In this document: positions 18,550-27,976 of the stretch, in pieces
Position numbering within the stretch: the first letter of the stretch is position 1
Layout of the letters: every line of letters starts with the position of its first letter
From: Verrucomicrobiaceae bacterium
GTDB taxonomy: Bacteria; Verrucomicrobiota; Verrucomicrobiia; Verrucomicrobiales; Verrucomicrobiaceae
Direction of reading: 5' to 3'
Assembly (NCBI GenBank): GCA_016795485.1
Contig: JAEUHM010000049.1
Location: 1-64,000 of the forward strand
DNA: 64,000 bases
Position numbers and translations under genes: made by a program
The notes under the pieces: model-generated
Seen by the model: the letters and a program-made list of their open reading frames with translations, nothing else
What the model was told of the DNA's origin: nothing
Database searches by the model: none

Positions 18550-19400
18550 CCAACACCGACGACCAAACCCGCCGCGCCTACTGGGCGGAACAAATGGAGG
18601 CAGGCTATGCCATCGTGCAGAAGCTCATCGAGTTTCCGGTGAAGGAATGCGGCGAGCGCTTTGCCTCGATCCCCGATGCCGCAGCGGCTGCAGGAGTGGA
18701 GATGCTGTTCTCCACGACGAAGATCGCGGGCGATCTCGACCGCGTCTATTTCCTGCGGGAGAGTTTGGTGCACGATGTCATCACCATCGGCCGCGAGATG
18801 AATGAGCGCGGATGGATCTTGAAGATTGAGGACGCGTTCCGCTCGCTCGACATGCAGCGGCAGCTCGTTCGGAAGCCGTCGGTGTTCGACAATGTGCTCA
18901 AAAAGACCATGTGGGAACTCGGCGGGCAGATTCCGACGGCGGAGATGATGTTTCGCCGCGCCATCGTGCTCACGGCGAACATGCCCAAGATCGGCGCGCA
19001 CATGTCCGGCTCCGCCATCGACATCTCCGTGTTCCGCCGCGACGACGGCACGGAGGTCTGGCGTGGCTATCCGTATCTCGAAATGAGCGAGCACACGCCC
19101 ATGCGCTCGCCGTTTGTCGCGCCGGAGCACGTCGCCACACGGCTGGACATCTGCGCGATGATGGAAAAGCACGGCTTCATCCACTTCCCCTTTGAGTTTT
19201 GGCACTTCGACAAGGACGACGCGGGTATGCACATCCTCACCGGCAATCCCGCGCCCTGCCGCTTCGGCCCCGTGAACTGGGACCCGCGCACAAACGAGGT
19301 CACACCCGTCGAAAACCCGTTGGAACTGCTCAATCCGCTGCCGGTGATCGAAAAGGAAATCGCCGCCGCGCTGGAGCGGGCAGGCTCAGCTGCATTGTGA
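18546..19400 (+). CDS. VanX/DdpX-like D-Ala-D-Ala dipeptidase (M15 family)
   Basis: This 284-residue zinc peptidase has the two signature motifs of the VanX group: a variant of SxHxxGxAxD at GAHMSGSAID (zinc ligands His and Asp) and ExxGF...EFWHF (catalytic Glu in the second part, zinc His). No signal peptide is seen, so it is probably cytoplasmic. VanX-type enzymes cleave D-Ala-D-Ala for vancomycin resistance or for recycling of cell-wall dipeptide; without vanA/vanH here, a recycling or general dipeptidase role is more likely. It is coupled to the ceramidase-like gene by an ATGA overlap and shares its high G+C. Confidence 0.82.
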   Translation: MTNTDDQTRRAYWAEQMEAGYAIVQKLIEFPVKECGERFASIPDAAAAAGVEMLFSTTKIAGDLDRVYFLRESLVHDVITIGREMNERGWILKIEDAFRSLDMQRQLVRKPSVFDNVLKKTMWELGGQIPTAEMMFRRAIVLTANMPKIGAHMSGSAIDISVFRRDDGTEVWRGYPYLEMSEHTPMRSPFVAPEHVATRLDICAMMEKHGFIHFPFEFWHFDKDDAGMHILTGNPAPCRFGPVNWDPRTNEVTPVENPLELLNPLPVIEKEIAAALERAGSAAL

Positions 19401-19915
19401 GTGTCGGGTAGTTTGCTGCCAGACTGTTCGCCGAGTTAGGGGTCGTTTCCTGACAGCTATCATCGCGATAATGATCGTTCTTCAGGGCGCTGCCTTTTGT
19501 CAGCAACTCCGAAACCCAGGTCGCTAATTAGCGGATGGACATGTGATAAGCGTGACCGCGCATTTTAGGGCGACGAAGAGTCAGACCAGATTGGGACAGT
19601 TGGCGCGTCCCATTTGGCATGACCAGACCAAGAGACTCAAATGCAAACTGCTCAGCCTAAGTCTCACCAAATGCTTGACCCAAAGCACCACAACAGGTGA
19701 GGTCTTTAAAGCACCTTTGTGTGCGGCCATCATCGGCTCTGCGAGAAATTTAGCAACTTGTGTCCTGTGAAGCGAGTGGGATTCCATTTCTTCTCTCCGA
19801 TGGTCAAAGCGGCAAAGGCGATAAGGCGGCTTGATTTTTGGCTGTTGGCCTTGCCTCTGTGGGGCAGCCGTGTAGGCTCTCGGCCCTTTTTACGGATTAG
19901 AGAGTGAGACAATAA
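19401..19915. other. intergenic region without recognisable gene
   Basis: This is 515 bp between the dipeptidase gene and rapA. Short frames on both strands have no recognisable composition or ribosome-binding site. A short imperfect dyad (ATCATCGCGATAATGAT) near 19459-19475 is the only structure noticed. It presumably contains the rapA promoter. Confidence 0.5.
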
Positions 19916-22639
19916 ATGGATACGGCAGTACCTGGACAGAGATGGGTGAGCAATACCGAGGCAGAACTGGGCCTTGGGGTGGTTCTGAAGGCGGAATATG
20001 GACGGATGGAGATCTTTTATCCGGCAGCGGGTGAAATGAGGCAGTATGCGGTGAAGTCCGCTCCTTTGCGGCGTGTGAAGTTCAAAGAGGGTGATAGCAT
20101 CAAAACTCATGAGGGTGAGTCCTTCGTCGTAAGTGCACTGGAAGAGCAAGGTGGTCTGATCATCTATAAATGTGGCAAAAAGGACATCCCGGAAAGCCAA
20201 TTGGCCGACACGATAAGCTTTAGCAAGCCCGAGGACAGGCTGTTGGCGGGGCAGATGGAAGATATCAGAACTTACAATCTGCGGGCTGAAGCGTTGGAGT
20301 GGCGTAGCAAGATCCAACGCAGTCCAGTGCGCGGTTTTGTGGGTGGGAGGGTCGATTTACTTGGACACCAACTTTACATCGCCAACGAAGTGAGCCGTCG
20401 GCTAAAGCCTCGGGTTCTGCTGGCCGATGAAGTGGGCTTGGGAAAGACAATCGAGGCGGGGCTGATTCTGCATCGCCTGGTCCTGACTGGCCGTGCTAAC
20501 CGGGTTCTGATCGTGGTGCCCGAGGCCCTGGTGAATCAGTGGTTTGTCGAACTGTTGCGGCGGTTCAACTTGATCGTGAGTGTTTTTGATGAGGCGCGAT
20601 GCGAGGATTTTGAGTCCGATGATGCCGAGGCAAATCCTTTTCTAGGCAGTCAGCATGTGTTGTGTGCAGCGAGCTTCCTGGCGGAGAGTCCAAAGCGTGC
20701 GATGCAGTGTCTCTCCGCGGGCTGGGACTTGGTGATCGTCGATGAGGCCCATCATTTGGAGTGGACGCCGCAAGGGGGCAGTCCTGCGTATGAAATCGTG
20801 GCACAATTGGCGGCAAAGACCGAAGGATTGTTGCTCATTACGGCCACACCGCAGCAGCTTGGACGTGAAGGGCATTTTGCGAGGTTGCGATTGCTCGATC
20901 CAGAGCGTTACGACAATCTAGAGGCGTTCTGCAAAGAAGCAGATCACTATGAGGCAGTGGCCGTAGTTCTGGATCGGTTGTTGAGTGGCGGCACTGTGAC
21001 GTCATCCGACGAGACGCTCTTTGCAAGCAAGTCTGAACGTGTGAAGAAATTGCTGGAGGATGTGAAGCAGGGCAGGGAAGGTGCCCGTGAAGAACTGACC
21101 GATGCACTCTTGGATGAGTTCGGAACAGGCCGCGTCATGTTCCGCAATACCCGCTCAGCGCTGAAAGGTTTCCCGGAGCGAAAGGCTGTCCTGCACAGTT
21201 TAGAGGATGAATCGGATGAAGGTCAGGCGCGCTGGCTGGCTGCACTTTTGAAGCAGTTGGGCGAGGCCAAAGTTTTGGCGATTTGTAGAACCGCCGACAA
21301 GGCTGTGGCGCTGCAAGCTGGATTAGCGCGTCAGATCAATGTTAGCAGCGGAGTTTTCCACGAAGGGATGACACTTATGCAGCGAGATCGTGCTGCTGTG
21401 CACTTTGCTGACGAAGAGGGTGCTCGGATACTGATCTGCTCAGAGATCGGCAGTGAGGGTAGAAACTTCCAGTTTTCCCATCATTTGGTCTTGTTGGACT
21501 TGCCCGAGAATCCTGAGTTGCTGGAGCAACGGATCGGGCGTTTGGATCGGATTGGTCAAACGGCCACGATCAACATCCACGTTCCATATGTTGAGGGCAG
21601 CGCGTCTGAGGCCCTCGCACGGTGGTATCATGAAGGCCTGAATGCGTTCGAGAAACATCCGCATGCCGCTATGGAGGTTCTTCAAGAGGTCCATGAAGCA
21701 TTGCAGCAAGTCATGACCAAAGTGGATGGCAAAGCCTTGTCTACTTTGATCAAGAAGACGAATGAACTTCATGCCCAAGCCGGACAAAAGTTGGAGCGTG
21801 GGCGAGATCGACTGCTGGAGATTAACTCTTATAGGGCAAAGGACGCAGATGCGACCATCCAAGCCATGCGAGAGATGGACGAGGATCTGGATTTTGAGGA
21901 CTTTATTGTTCGACTGATGGATCGGATCGGCATGGTGGTGGAAGAGCATGGAAACCGCAGTTACGTGTTCCGGCCCGGTGATCTGATGACCGATACCCTT
22001 CCGACAGTGCCGCCAGACGGATTGCTCGTTACGTTTGATCGGAAACGAGCACTCTCACGCGACAACATCAGTTTTCTGACTGTGGATCATCCTTTGGTGC
22101 GTGGGGCACTAGATTACTTTCTTGGCAGCGAGACAGGAAACTCTTGTTTTGGTGTCTGGGAGGGTGCTGGCGATGACGGGTTGGCATTGGATGTGACCTA
22201 CGTGATCGAGAGCGTGGCGCCTGCTGCGCTACATGTGGAAAGGTTTTTGCCCATGACCCCTGTGAGAATCATCGTGGATCATGCTCAGACGGATTTGACC
22301 AACAAAGAAGAGGCCAAAGAGGCACGACTAGTCAAAGGTGATGCTTCCAAGTTACTGGACAACGCACCGTTTCGGAAAAAGCTCATGCCAGCGATGCTCA
22401 AGAAAGCAGGTAGTCTCGCGTCCGATCGAACCTCAGAGATCGTGCACGAGGCAGCCGTTTCAGTCACTCAGAAATTGAATCCAGAGATCGACCGTCTGGA
22501 GGACTTGGCGCTCATCAATCAACAGGTGACGATGGATGAGGTGAATGCGCTCAAGCGGCAGAAAGAAGATTTGCAGCTTGCCATTCGAAGCGCGCGGCAT
22601 CGTCTGGATTCTGTTCGCCTTATCTTGCGAAAGCGGTGA
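19916..22639 (+). CDS. rapA: RNA polymerase-associated Swi2/Snf2 ATPase RapA
   Basis: This 907-residue protein is close in length to E. coli RapA (968). The N-terminal Tudor-like region contains PGQRWVSNTEAELGLG. Snf2 motifs follow: LADEVGLGKTIEAG (Walker A, about 168-181), VIVDEAHHLEW (DEAH box, about 272-282), LLITATPQQ (motif III), and the helicase C-terminal motif EGRNFQFSHHLVLLDLPENPELLEQRIGRLDRIGQ. RapA recycles RNA polymerase stuck after transcription. It converges with the export gene at 22651 with only 11 bp between stops. Confidence 0.94.
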   Translation: MDTAVPGQRWVSNTEAELGLGVVLKAEYGRMEIFYPAAGEMRQYAVKSAPLRRVKFKEGDSIKTHEGESFVVSALEEQGGLIIYKCGKKDIPESQLADTISFSKPEDRLLAGQMEDIRTYNLRAEALEWRSKIQRSPVRGFVGGRVDLLGHQLYIANEVSRRLKPRVLLADEVGLGKTIEAGLILHRLVLTGRANRVLIVVPEALVNQWFVELLRRFNLIVSVFDEARCEDFESDDAEANPFLGSQHVLCAASFLAESPKRAMQCLSAGWDLVIVDEAHHLEWTPQGGSPAYEIVAQLAAKTEGLLLITATPQQLGREGHFARLRLLDPERYDNLEAFCKEADHYEAVAVVLDRLLSGGTVTSSDETLFASKSERVKKLLEDVKQGREGAREELTDALLDEFGTGRVMFRNTRSALKGFPERKAVLHSLEDESDEGQARWLAALLKQLGEAKVLAICRTADKAVALQAGLARQINVSSGVFHEGMTLMQRDRAAVHFADEEGARILICSEIGSEGRNFQFSHHLVLLDLPENPELLEQRIGRLDRIGQTATINIHVPYVEGSASEALARWYHEGLNAFEKHPHAAMEVLQEVHEALQQVMTKVDGKALSTLIKKTNELHAQAGQKLERGRDRLLEINSYRAKDADATIQAMREMDEDLDFEDFIVRLMDRIGMVVEEHGNRSYVFRPGDLMTDTLPTVPPDGLLVTFDRKRALSRDNISFLTVDHPLVRGALDYFLGSETGNSCFGVWEGAGDDGLALDVTYVIESVAPAALHVERFLPMTPVRIIVDHAQTDLTNKEEAKEARLVKGDASKLLDNAPFRKKLMPAMLKKAGSLASDRTSEIVHEAAVSVTQKLNPEIDRLEDLALINQQVTMDEVNALKRQKEDLQLAIRSARHRLDSVRLILRKR

Positions 22640-22650
22640 GGCTCTTTCGG

Positions 22651-23211
22651 CTAGTCGGGAATCACAAGATAGTCGTCTGGCTGTAGCAGAGTTTGACCAT
22701 CAGGTTTCTCGGCCTTGGAGAGGTCGAGAATCACGATGACTTGGCCCCCGCGGATAAGTTTCACTTTGCTGAGCCGTGCATAAGGAGTGCCGCCTCCTGC
22801 TGTCGCTAGTGCCATCGCTGCTGTGAGGCCCGGCCGGAACGGCACTTGACCCACTTTCACGACTTCGCCATTCACAAATACAACACGGCCGCCTGGATCA
22901 TTCGTGTCCACGGAAACGTTCACACTGGGGCGGGTATAGATTTCCTTAGACTTGTACAGGCCTTCGATACTGCGGGCCAGTTCGCTAGCGGTGAGACCGG
23001 CGGCCTTGACTTGGTCAAGATAGAGGAGCGAGATGTAACCTCGCCCGTCAATGCGATACGTATTCTTGATAGAGACCATCTCTTCTGGCGGAATACCAGC
23101 GATGCTGATGCCTATTTGGTCGCCAGCTTGAAGCGGGGTCTCACGGTTTTGTGCCAGCATGAACTGGCTGAGAAAAAGTGAGGTTAGAAAGGTGAGAAGG
23201 ATAGCTTTCAT
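22651..23211 (-). CDS. Wza-like polysaccharide export protein
   Basis: This 186-residue exported protein has a signal peptide (about residues 1-20), then a Poly_export domain (LQAGDQIGISIAGIPPEEM, then YRIDGRGYISLLYLDQVKAAGLTASELARSIE) and one SLBB-type module (VFVNGEVVKVGQVPFRPGLTAAMALATAGG). It is shorter than Wza (~380) and is a minimal outer-membrane export protein. It is the last gene of the exopolysaccharide module, 3 bp after the Wzc-like gene, so the two are almost certainly co-translated. Confidence 0.88.
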   Translation of the reverse strand: MKAILLTFLTSLFLSQFMLAQNRETPLQAGDQIGISIAGIPPEEMVSIKNTYRIDGRGYISLLYLDQVKAAGLTASELARSIEGLYKSKEIYTRPSVNVSVDTNDPGGRVVFVNGEVVKVGQVPFRPGLTAAMALATAGGGTPYARLSKVKLIRGGQVIVILDLSKAEKPDGQTLLQPDDYLVIPD

Positions 23212-23214
23212 GGC

Positions 23215-25461
23215 TCAGAAAAGATCGGTTTCGACTGGGGTCTTCGGTTTTGAAGCAGGAGCTTTAGACAAACTTCCGGTAATGGCGTGCATGACCTTGG
23301 GTGGTTGTGTCACGGCTACTTCTGAAGCTGGTACGGAAGCTTTGCGCTTCCGGCCACGGCTTTTGAGGTTGGGATCCGCAGTAGAGTTGGGTGAATAGTA
23401 GGAGTAGTAGGAAGTGTAGTAGTGGTAGCTGACGTCAGAGCGGGCATCGACATTGTTCAGTACTGCGCCAATGACGTTACCTCCAACGGCCTCCACTGCT
23501 TGTTTGACGCGGAACAGCATCTGCCGAGGAAGTTTGCGATGTTGAAGGACGATGAGCGTGCCATCGGCTTCATGAGCAAGGACGGAGGCATCGCTTACCC
23601 CGAGGATTGGTGGCGAGTCGATGAGAACGAGATCAAAACGAGCTTTCACGTCGGCAATGAGATCTGCCATGCGCTGAGAGTTGAGTAGGCCCGCACTATC
23701 AGCCGGACTTGGGCCTGACGGAAGGAAATACAGGCCGGAGATTGCTGTTTGCAGCACCACTTCCTGCAGAGGGACATCTGAAGCGAGGTACGTAGAAAGT
23801 CCGACGGAGTTCGTGGTATTAAAAAGCGTGTGCTGACGTGGACGGCGCAAGTCTGCATCAATGAGCAACACGTTGTAGCCGGCTTGCGCGCAAACGTAAG
23901 CCAAGTTGCAAATGGTCGTGGATTTTCCTTCTCCTGCGCTACCAGACACCACCGTGAGACAGTTGGCATTTGGGTTCTTACGATTGAACTCCAGGTTGGT
24001 GCGCAAAATGCGGTATGCTTCCATGTCTGGAGTCAGACCATTGGAGTGGTGCAGGATACCCACGCCCTTTGGAACGACAGCGAGCACTTGGATGCCCAGG
24101 AAGCGCTCGACATCGTCGATAGACTTCACCGTTGTGTCCATGAACTCCAACGCGAATGCAAGTCCGAGGCCGAACATCAAACCAACTAGGCCACCTAACG
24201 CTAGGTTAAGAGCAATCCTGGGCTTAGCAGGTGCAGATTCCACTTCGGCACGTTGCCAGATGGTAGCTGGAGCCTTCTCGATGGTCTCGTTGATGCTGGT
24301 GGTGAAATACTGCTGTTTCAAAGTTTGAAGCAACGCCTCTGTGTGCTCCAAGTCCCTGCGTGCAGTGAGGTAGTTGAGAGATGCCCCCTGTTTATCAATG
24401 GCGTCTTGCTTGGTGGTCTCGTGAAGTTTTTCCAGTTCCTTGTAACGCGATTCTGCGGCGGTAAGTTTATTCTTGAGGCCCTCTACATGTTGTTGGGCTT
24501 CATACATGATTTGACTCTGAAGACTGGTGAGTTTTGCATCGACTCCGAGCACGGTTGGATGAAGGCGTCCGCGACCCGAAGCAACAAGGTCTTCACGGTC
24601 ACTCTTTAGCTTCAGAAACTCAGGGTAGAGGACGGCTATGGTCTGATTCTCGACTTTCAACGCTGAAGCACGCTCGACGAGTTGATCGCCGCTGAGTTTT
24701 GAGAGGGTGTTAAGATCTTCTCGGTAACCGATGATTTCGGTGTTGAGCTTATAGAGCTCGTTCTCGCGGAAAACGTTTGTTACAGTGCCGCCGTTCTCCA
24801 CGGTCGCACCAGGTGCTCTTGCCGCCATCATTCCTGCGGTTGGGTCGATTATTCCTCCGTCTTTTTGAAGTTCTAGCATTTTCGCCCGAGCATCCACTGC
24901 CTGTGCCTCAAGAACCTTGATTTGTTTATCGACTGAAGCCAATGCGCTCGCCTGTTGCTCTGCGGCTTTCTCCACACGTTTTTTCATGTAGCTGTCTGCC
25001 ACGGCATTGGCGATGTCGGCAGCGAGTTTTGGATCTTCATCGTAGTACTCGATGATCACAAAATCAGATCTGACTGCGGCCATCGGGTCAAGATTGCCCA
25101 CGAGCTTGTGAAGCGTGTCGAGCCGCGATGTCAGATTCCACCGCTTGGTGAGGTCGAACTGTTCAACCACTGGGTAGAGAGTTTCTGCCTTCGTGATCGT
25201 CTCGAACTCGGTTTTGACATAAATCTCTGACGCAGCCATGGGGTCATGTCCAAGGGGGCTCTCTGCGATCTGGATGCGCTCCGGTTTGCGCTCAATCTTC
25301 ATTTCCACGCGCCCACGATATTTGCGAGGCATCACGTAGGTGATGATGGCGGCGACAGCGAACGTCAAAATGAAGGTTAGCAAAACTGTTCCCAGGCGGT
25401 TTTTTATGACCTGGAGCCAATCGACAGCCTGACGTTGGAGATCCGGAGCAGTGGAGTTCAT
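23215..25461 (-). CDS. Wzc-like polysaccharide co-polymerase / BY-kinase
   Basis: This 748-residue inner-membrane protein has a first membrane helix near residues 25-45 followed by a Wzz domain (RKYRGRVEMKIERKP), a long periplasmic coiled coil, and a second helix at about 420-440. The cytoplasmic bacterial tyrosine kinase has Walker A GSAGEGKST (about 503-511), Walker A' LLIDADLRRPR and Walker B LVLIDSPP. A tyrosine cluster (SYHYYTSYYSYYS) near residues 675-690 is the autophosphorylation site. It controls chain length and export of exopolysaccharide together with the Wza-like protein. No sugar-building genes lie next to it, so the biosynthetic genes must be elsewhere. Confidence 0.92.
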   Translation of the reverse strand: MNSTAPDLQRQAVDWLQVIKNRLGTVLLTFILTFAVAAIITYVMPRKYRGRVEMKIERKPERIQIAESPLGHDPMAASEIYVKTEFETITKAETLYPVVEQFDLTKRWNLTSRLDTLHKLVGNLDPMAAVRSDFVIIEYYDEDPKLAADIANAVADSYMKKRVEKAAEQQASALASVDKQIKVLEAQAVDARAKMLELQKDGGIIDPTAGMMAARAPGATVENGGTVTNVFRENELYKLNTEIIGYREDLNTLSKLSGDQLVERASALKVENQTIAVLYPEFLKLKSDREDLVASGRGRLHPTVLGVDAKLTSLQSQIMYEAQQHVEGLKNKLTAAESRYKELEKLHETTKQDAIDKQGASLNYLTARRDLEHTEALLQTLKQQYFTTSINETIEKAPATIWQRAEVESAPAKPRIALNLALGGLVGLMFGLGLAFALEFMDTTVKSIDDVERFLGIQVLAVVPKGVGILHHSNGLTPDMEAYRILRTNLEFNRKNPNANCLTVVSGSAGEGKSTTICNLAYVCAQAGYNVLLIDADLRRPRQHTLFNTTNSVGLSTYLASDVPLQEVVLQTAISGLYFLPSGPSPADSAGLLNSQRMADLIADVKARFDLVLIDSPPILGVSDASVLAHEADGTLIVLQHRKLPRQMLFRVKQAVEAVGGNVIGAVLNNVDARSDVSYHYYTSYYSYYSPNSTADPNLKSRGRKRKASVPASEVAVTQPPKVMHAITGSLSKAPASKPKTPVETDLF

Positions 25462-25510
25462 GCCTGGATGATGGTTTGTTAGGAGACGTTAAGTTTTGTG
25501 GAGCCTAAGA

Positions 25511-25551
25511 AACCCTCGAGCGAGAAAGTCGATTCTGCGGACTCGAGGGTT
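25511..25551 (-). terminator. hairpin between barrel gene and Wzc-like gene
   Basis: A perfect 10-bp inverted repeat (AACCCTCGAG/CTCGAGGGTT) with a 21-nt loop lies 30 bp after the stop of the outer-membrane barrel gene and 50 bp before the Wzc-like start, on the minus strand. The 3' side reads GGGTTTCTT, a weak T tract, so attenuation is more likely than full termination. Confidence 0.55.
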
Positions 25552-25580
25552 AGGTGATGAAGTGCTGTGGCGTATTTGGA

Positions 25581-26771
25581 TTAGAAGGTCGCGTTGAGGC
25601 CGAGGTAGATGCGATTCCGGTCGTATTCGCGGAACTCGTCGTCAGACGAGAGCAAAGTGTAAGTGTAGTTAGCGTCCAGGTTGACGTTATTCCAGAGGCG
25701 GTAACCTAGGCCTGCCGATGCATTGATTTGGTGCTCCTTGATGTCCCGATCTGCTGCTGTGTTGTCGAACTCGGAGTAAACATAGTTCAATGATCCGTTC
25801 ACCCGTAGCCGCTCGGACACGTCATGGGTAGCACTCGCACCGCCGCGGTAAGAGTAGCGCGAGCCGAAGTTACGAAGTTCAGAGCCGTCGAATCCAACCG
25901 ATGTGAAGACCTGCACCATGGTTTTCTCGCTGGCAGAATGGGAGTAAGCAGCCTCAAAGTAAGGTGCTGTTTTGCTGGAACGGTCAGACTCATACATTTC
26001 TGCACCAGCTCTGAAGGAACCACGCGAGCGTTCACTCCAAGCTTTGTCGACGCCAGCGAGTAAGTAGTGAGAGGTAAAGTCAGCACCTGTAGCGTGCTGG
26101 TATCGGGTGGTCCGGAAACGATACTCTGCCACAGCCTTCATGGTTTTGCTCACAGCGTATGAGAACTGCTGCGACAGCACGTGAGAAAAACGGTCTTCAA
26201 ACTGGCCCACGGCCCGATCATCGTAGCGAATGCCATCTACAGTGTAGCTCGTGGTGGTGCTGAAGCGCTCAGACCAAGCATAGGCTACGGAGAAGTTGTT
26301 GTAGCCGTAGAGATACTGGCCAGCACGCCGTGCAGTAGATGCGCCGAGGCCGAAGTTGGGCTCAATCTCGTAGGTCAGGTAGAAGTTATTGCTGAAGCGC
26401 AGTCTCTCTGATGCCTCGTGGGAGATATTGAATGCAGCTTTGGCCATATAACTGTATTCATCGACTCCCGCAGGGCTGTCGAAGTAATACATGGAGCCTG
26501 CATCAATGCCCAAGTTCCAAGGCGTCTGACGGTCGATGTCAGAGAAGGTGGCGCTCACTCCGGCTTGAGCGAAGGGAGTGTCGATGTCGCCGAGATTTGA
26601 GTTGGCATAATCAAGATTGTCATAGCCGCCCCCAAAGTAGAATGAGTAAGCCATCGGGTCTTCTGCTTGCTGCCGGTCCAGATTGTTCTGGAGTGCAAGC
26701 AGGCCCTGAGCGTGCGCCGTGGGTGCTGCTATCAGCAGGCTGAGAGCCAGTGTTTTGAGGGAAGTGCGCAT
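25581..26771 (-). CDS. outer-membrane beta-barrel protein of the polysaccharide module
   Basis: This 396-residue protein has a signal peptide (MRTSLKTLALSLLIAAPTAHA). It is a succession of about 16 amphipathic strands with frequent Tyr/Phe/Trp and alternating polar residues, ending in an aromatic residue (YLGLNATF), as expected for an outer-membrane barrel. Proteins of this type often accompany Wza/Wzc genes in verrucomicrobial exopolysaccharide loci and may form the outer-membrane exit pore; the assignment is by context. It is 43 bp downstream of the secreted-protein gene at 26815. Confidence 0.75.
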   Translation of the reverse strand: MRTSLKTLALSLLIAAPTAHAQGLLALQNNLDRQQAEDPMAYSFYFGGGYDNLDYANSNLGDIDTPFAQAGVSATFSDIDRQTPWNLGIDAGSMYYFDSPAGVDEYSYMAKAAFNISHEASERLRFSNNFYLTYEIEPNFGLGASTARRAGQYLYGYNNFSVAYAWSERFSTTTSYTVDGIRYDDRAVGQFEDRFSHVLSQQFSYAVSKTMKAVAEYRFRTTRYQHATGADFTSHYLLAGVDKAWSERSRGSFRAGAEMYESDRSSKTAPYFEAAYSHSASEKTMVQVFTSVGFDGSELRNFGSRYSYRGGASATHDVSERLRVNGSLNYVYSEFDNTAADRDIKEHQINASAGLGYRLWNNVNLDANYTYTLLSSDDEFREYDRNRIYLGLNATF

Positions 26772-26814
26772 GACGTCGAGGGATGAGGGGAGAGACGTTG
26801 GGATCAGCTAGAAA

Positions 26815-27432
26815 TCACTTCTTTGGATCAGGCCTTGTAGGCGAGACGGGAACGATGATGATCTTGCGTTCACGGATGATTTTGGTGCGGGTGCGTCCGC
26901 CTTTGCCAGAGTCATCATGTTCGTCGTGGTCTTTCAGATCATCGGTCGTCAAGAAACCACCTGCTGCTGGCATGGAGAGATAGATTCCACGGATATCGAT
27001 TCTTCCACCCTGATTGAAGTCAGTGGTCGATGTGTCCTCTTTTGGAGGTTGGACTGTGAAAGCGTTGGCGTTCTTTCCGGCACCATTCTTGCCAGAGGCG
27101 ACAGCAGGCTGTTCCACCGTGCCGCCAGCTGCACACTCCTGAATAACTGCGGTCATTTTTGGAGCTACAGCGACTGCCGTCTCTACGATCTGCTTGGTGA
27201 GCTCAGCGTCTGCATTGGCACCCGCGATTGCCGCTTTAACGATCTCGCAGGCGCATGACTCGTTGATCACCAGTGCATCTTCGACCTGCATAAGCACCTT
27301 GGAAGGATCCTTGGCAACGGCATCTCGCACGTCCTGTGCGATTTTGTCACACGGGGTGCTCGTGCCCGCAAAGCTCAGAGAGGTTGCAAGCGCGAAACTT
27401 GCTGCCCAGGCGGGAAGTTGGATTGTTTTCAT
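26815..27432 (-). CDS. secreted hypothetical protein of the polysaccharide module
   Basis: This 205-residue protein has a signal peptide (about 1-23, ending SLSFAG). The middle domain is helical and Ala/Val-rich with three or four cysteines (PCDK, CACE, ECAAGG) that could pair. A charged Asp/His stretch and a basic C-terminus (TRTKIIRERKIIIVPV) follow. It is the first gene of the four-gene module running to 22651. I do not recognise the family; a periplasmic role in polymer export is inferred from position. Confidence 0.6.
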   Translation of the reverse strand: MKTIQLPAWAASFALATSLSFAGTSTPCDKIAQDVRDAVAKDPSKVLMQVEDALVINESCACEIVKAAIAGANADAELTKQIVETAVAVAPKMTAVIQECAAGGTVEQPAVASGKNGAGKNANAFTVQPPKEDTSTTDFNQGGRIDIRGIYLSMPAAGGFLTTDDLKDHDEHDDSGKGGRTRTKIIRERKIIIVPVSPTRPDPKK

Positions 27433-27465
27433 GACGGTCTAAGGAGATGGATTTACTGTGTACAA

Positions 27466-27536
27466 AGCGGGTAGTGGGAATCGAACCCACATAGCCAGCT
27501 TGGAAGGCTGGAGCTTTACCACTAAGCTATACCCGC
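27466..27536 (-). tRNA. tRNA-Gly (anticodon TCC)
   Basis: The minus strand folds as a full cloverleaf: acceptor GCGGGTA/TACCCGC, D-arm GCTT/AAGC, anticodon stem CCAGC/GCTGG with loop CTTCCAA (anticodon TCC), and T-arm GTGGG-TTCGATT-CCCAC. The discriminator is T, usual for Gly. CCA is not encoded. It lies upstream of the polysaccharide module. Confidence 0.97.
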
Positions 27537-27976
27537 AATTTATTTTATATTAGCACACAATTTAGACCTGCCGCAACATTTTTTTGAATATTTTATAAAT
27601 ACTAAAAAACTGTTTTGGGCTGTTCACGATCCAAAACCCTGAAAAATCAGGGGTTCTGGCCGAGATTACCCGGCGGCGCACCCTTTTTAGCATCGTTCCC
27701 GAACCACGCAACCGCCTAAATAGACAGATTTGAGAAATTGCCAGCCTGCTCTGGATTGAGATGCTAGACCGCCGTGTTGGGTGTAGCGAAACCGAATCTC
27801 TAGATCATTATTTAGGAAATTTGCCAGTCAACGGTTCCAGAGTCATGGGAACGGCACAGATTTCAGGGTTATAGTGAAGTGCAGACTATTAATAAACGCG
27901 ATGGATGCGCGGACTCCGCTAAGCTTTACGCTCCAGCCGGTTGTTTTCTGCGCAAATGGGGATCTACTTCGAACAG
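27537..27976. other. intergenic region upstream of tRNA-Gly and downstream of argF
   Basis: 440 bp without a convincing gene. The first 80 bp are A+T-rich (promoter side of the tRNA). A small hairpin (CCCTGA-AAAA-TCAGGG, 27637-27652) is present but has no T tract. Nothing else was recognised. Confidence 0.5.

Noticed and set aside
19543..19770. 75-codon frame before rapA
   Set aside because: No ribosome-binding site or recognisable sequence; frames on both strands are equally open.
27637..27652. CCCTGA-AAAA-TCAGGG hairpin between tRNA-Gly and argF
   Set aside because: The stem is only 6 bp and has no T tract on either strand, so terminator function is not supported.
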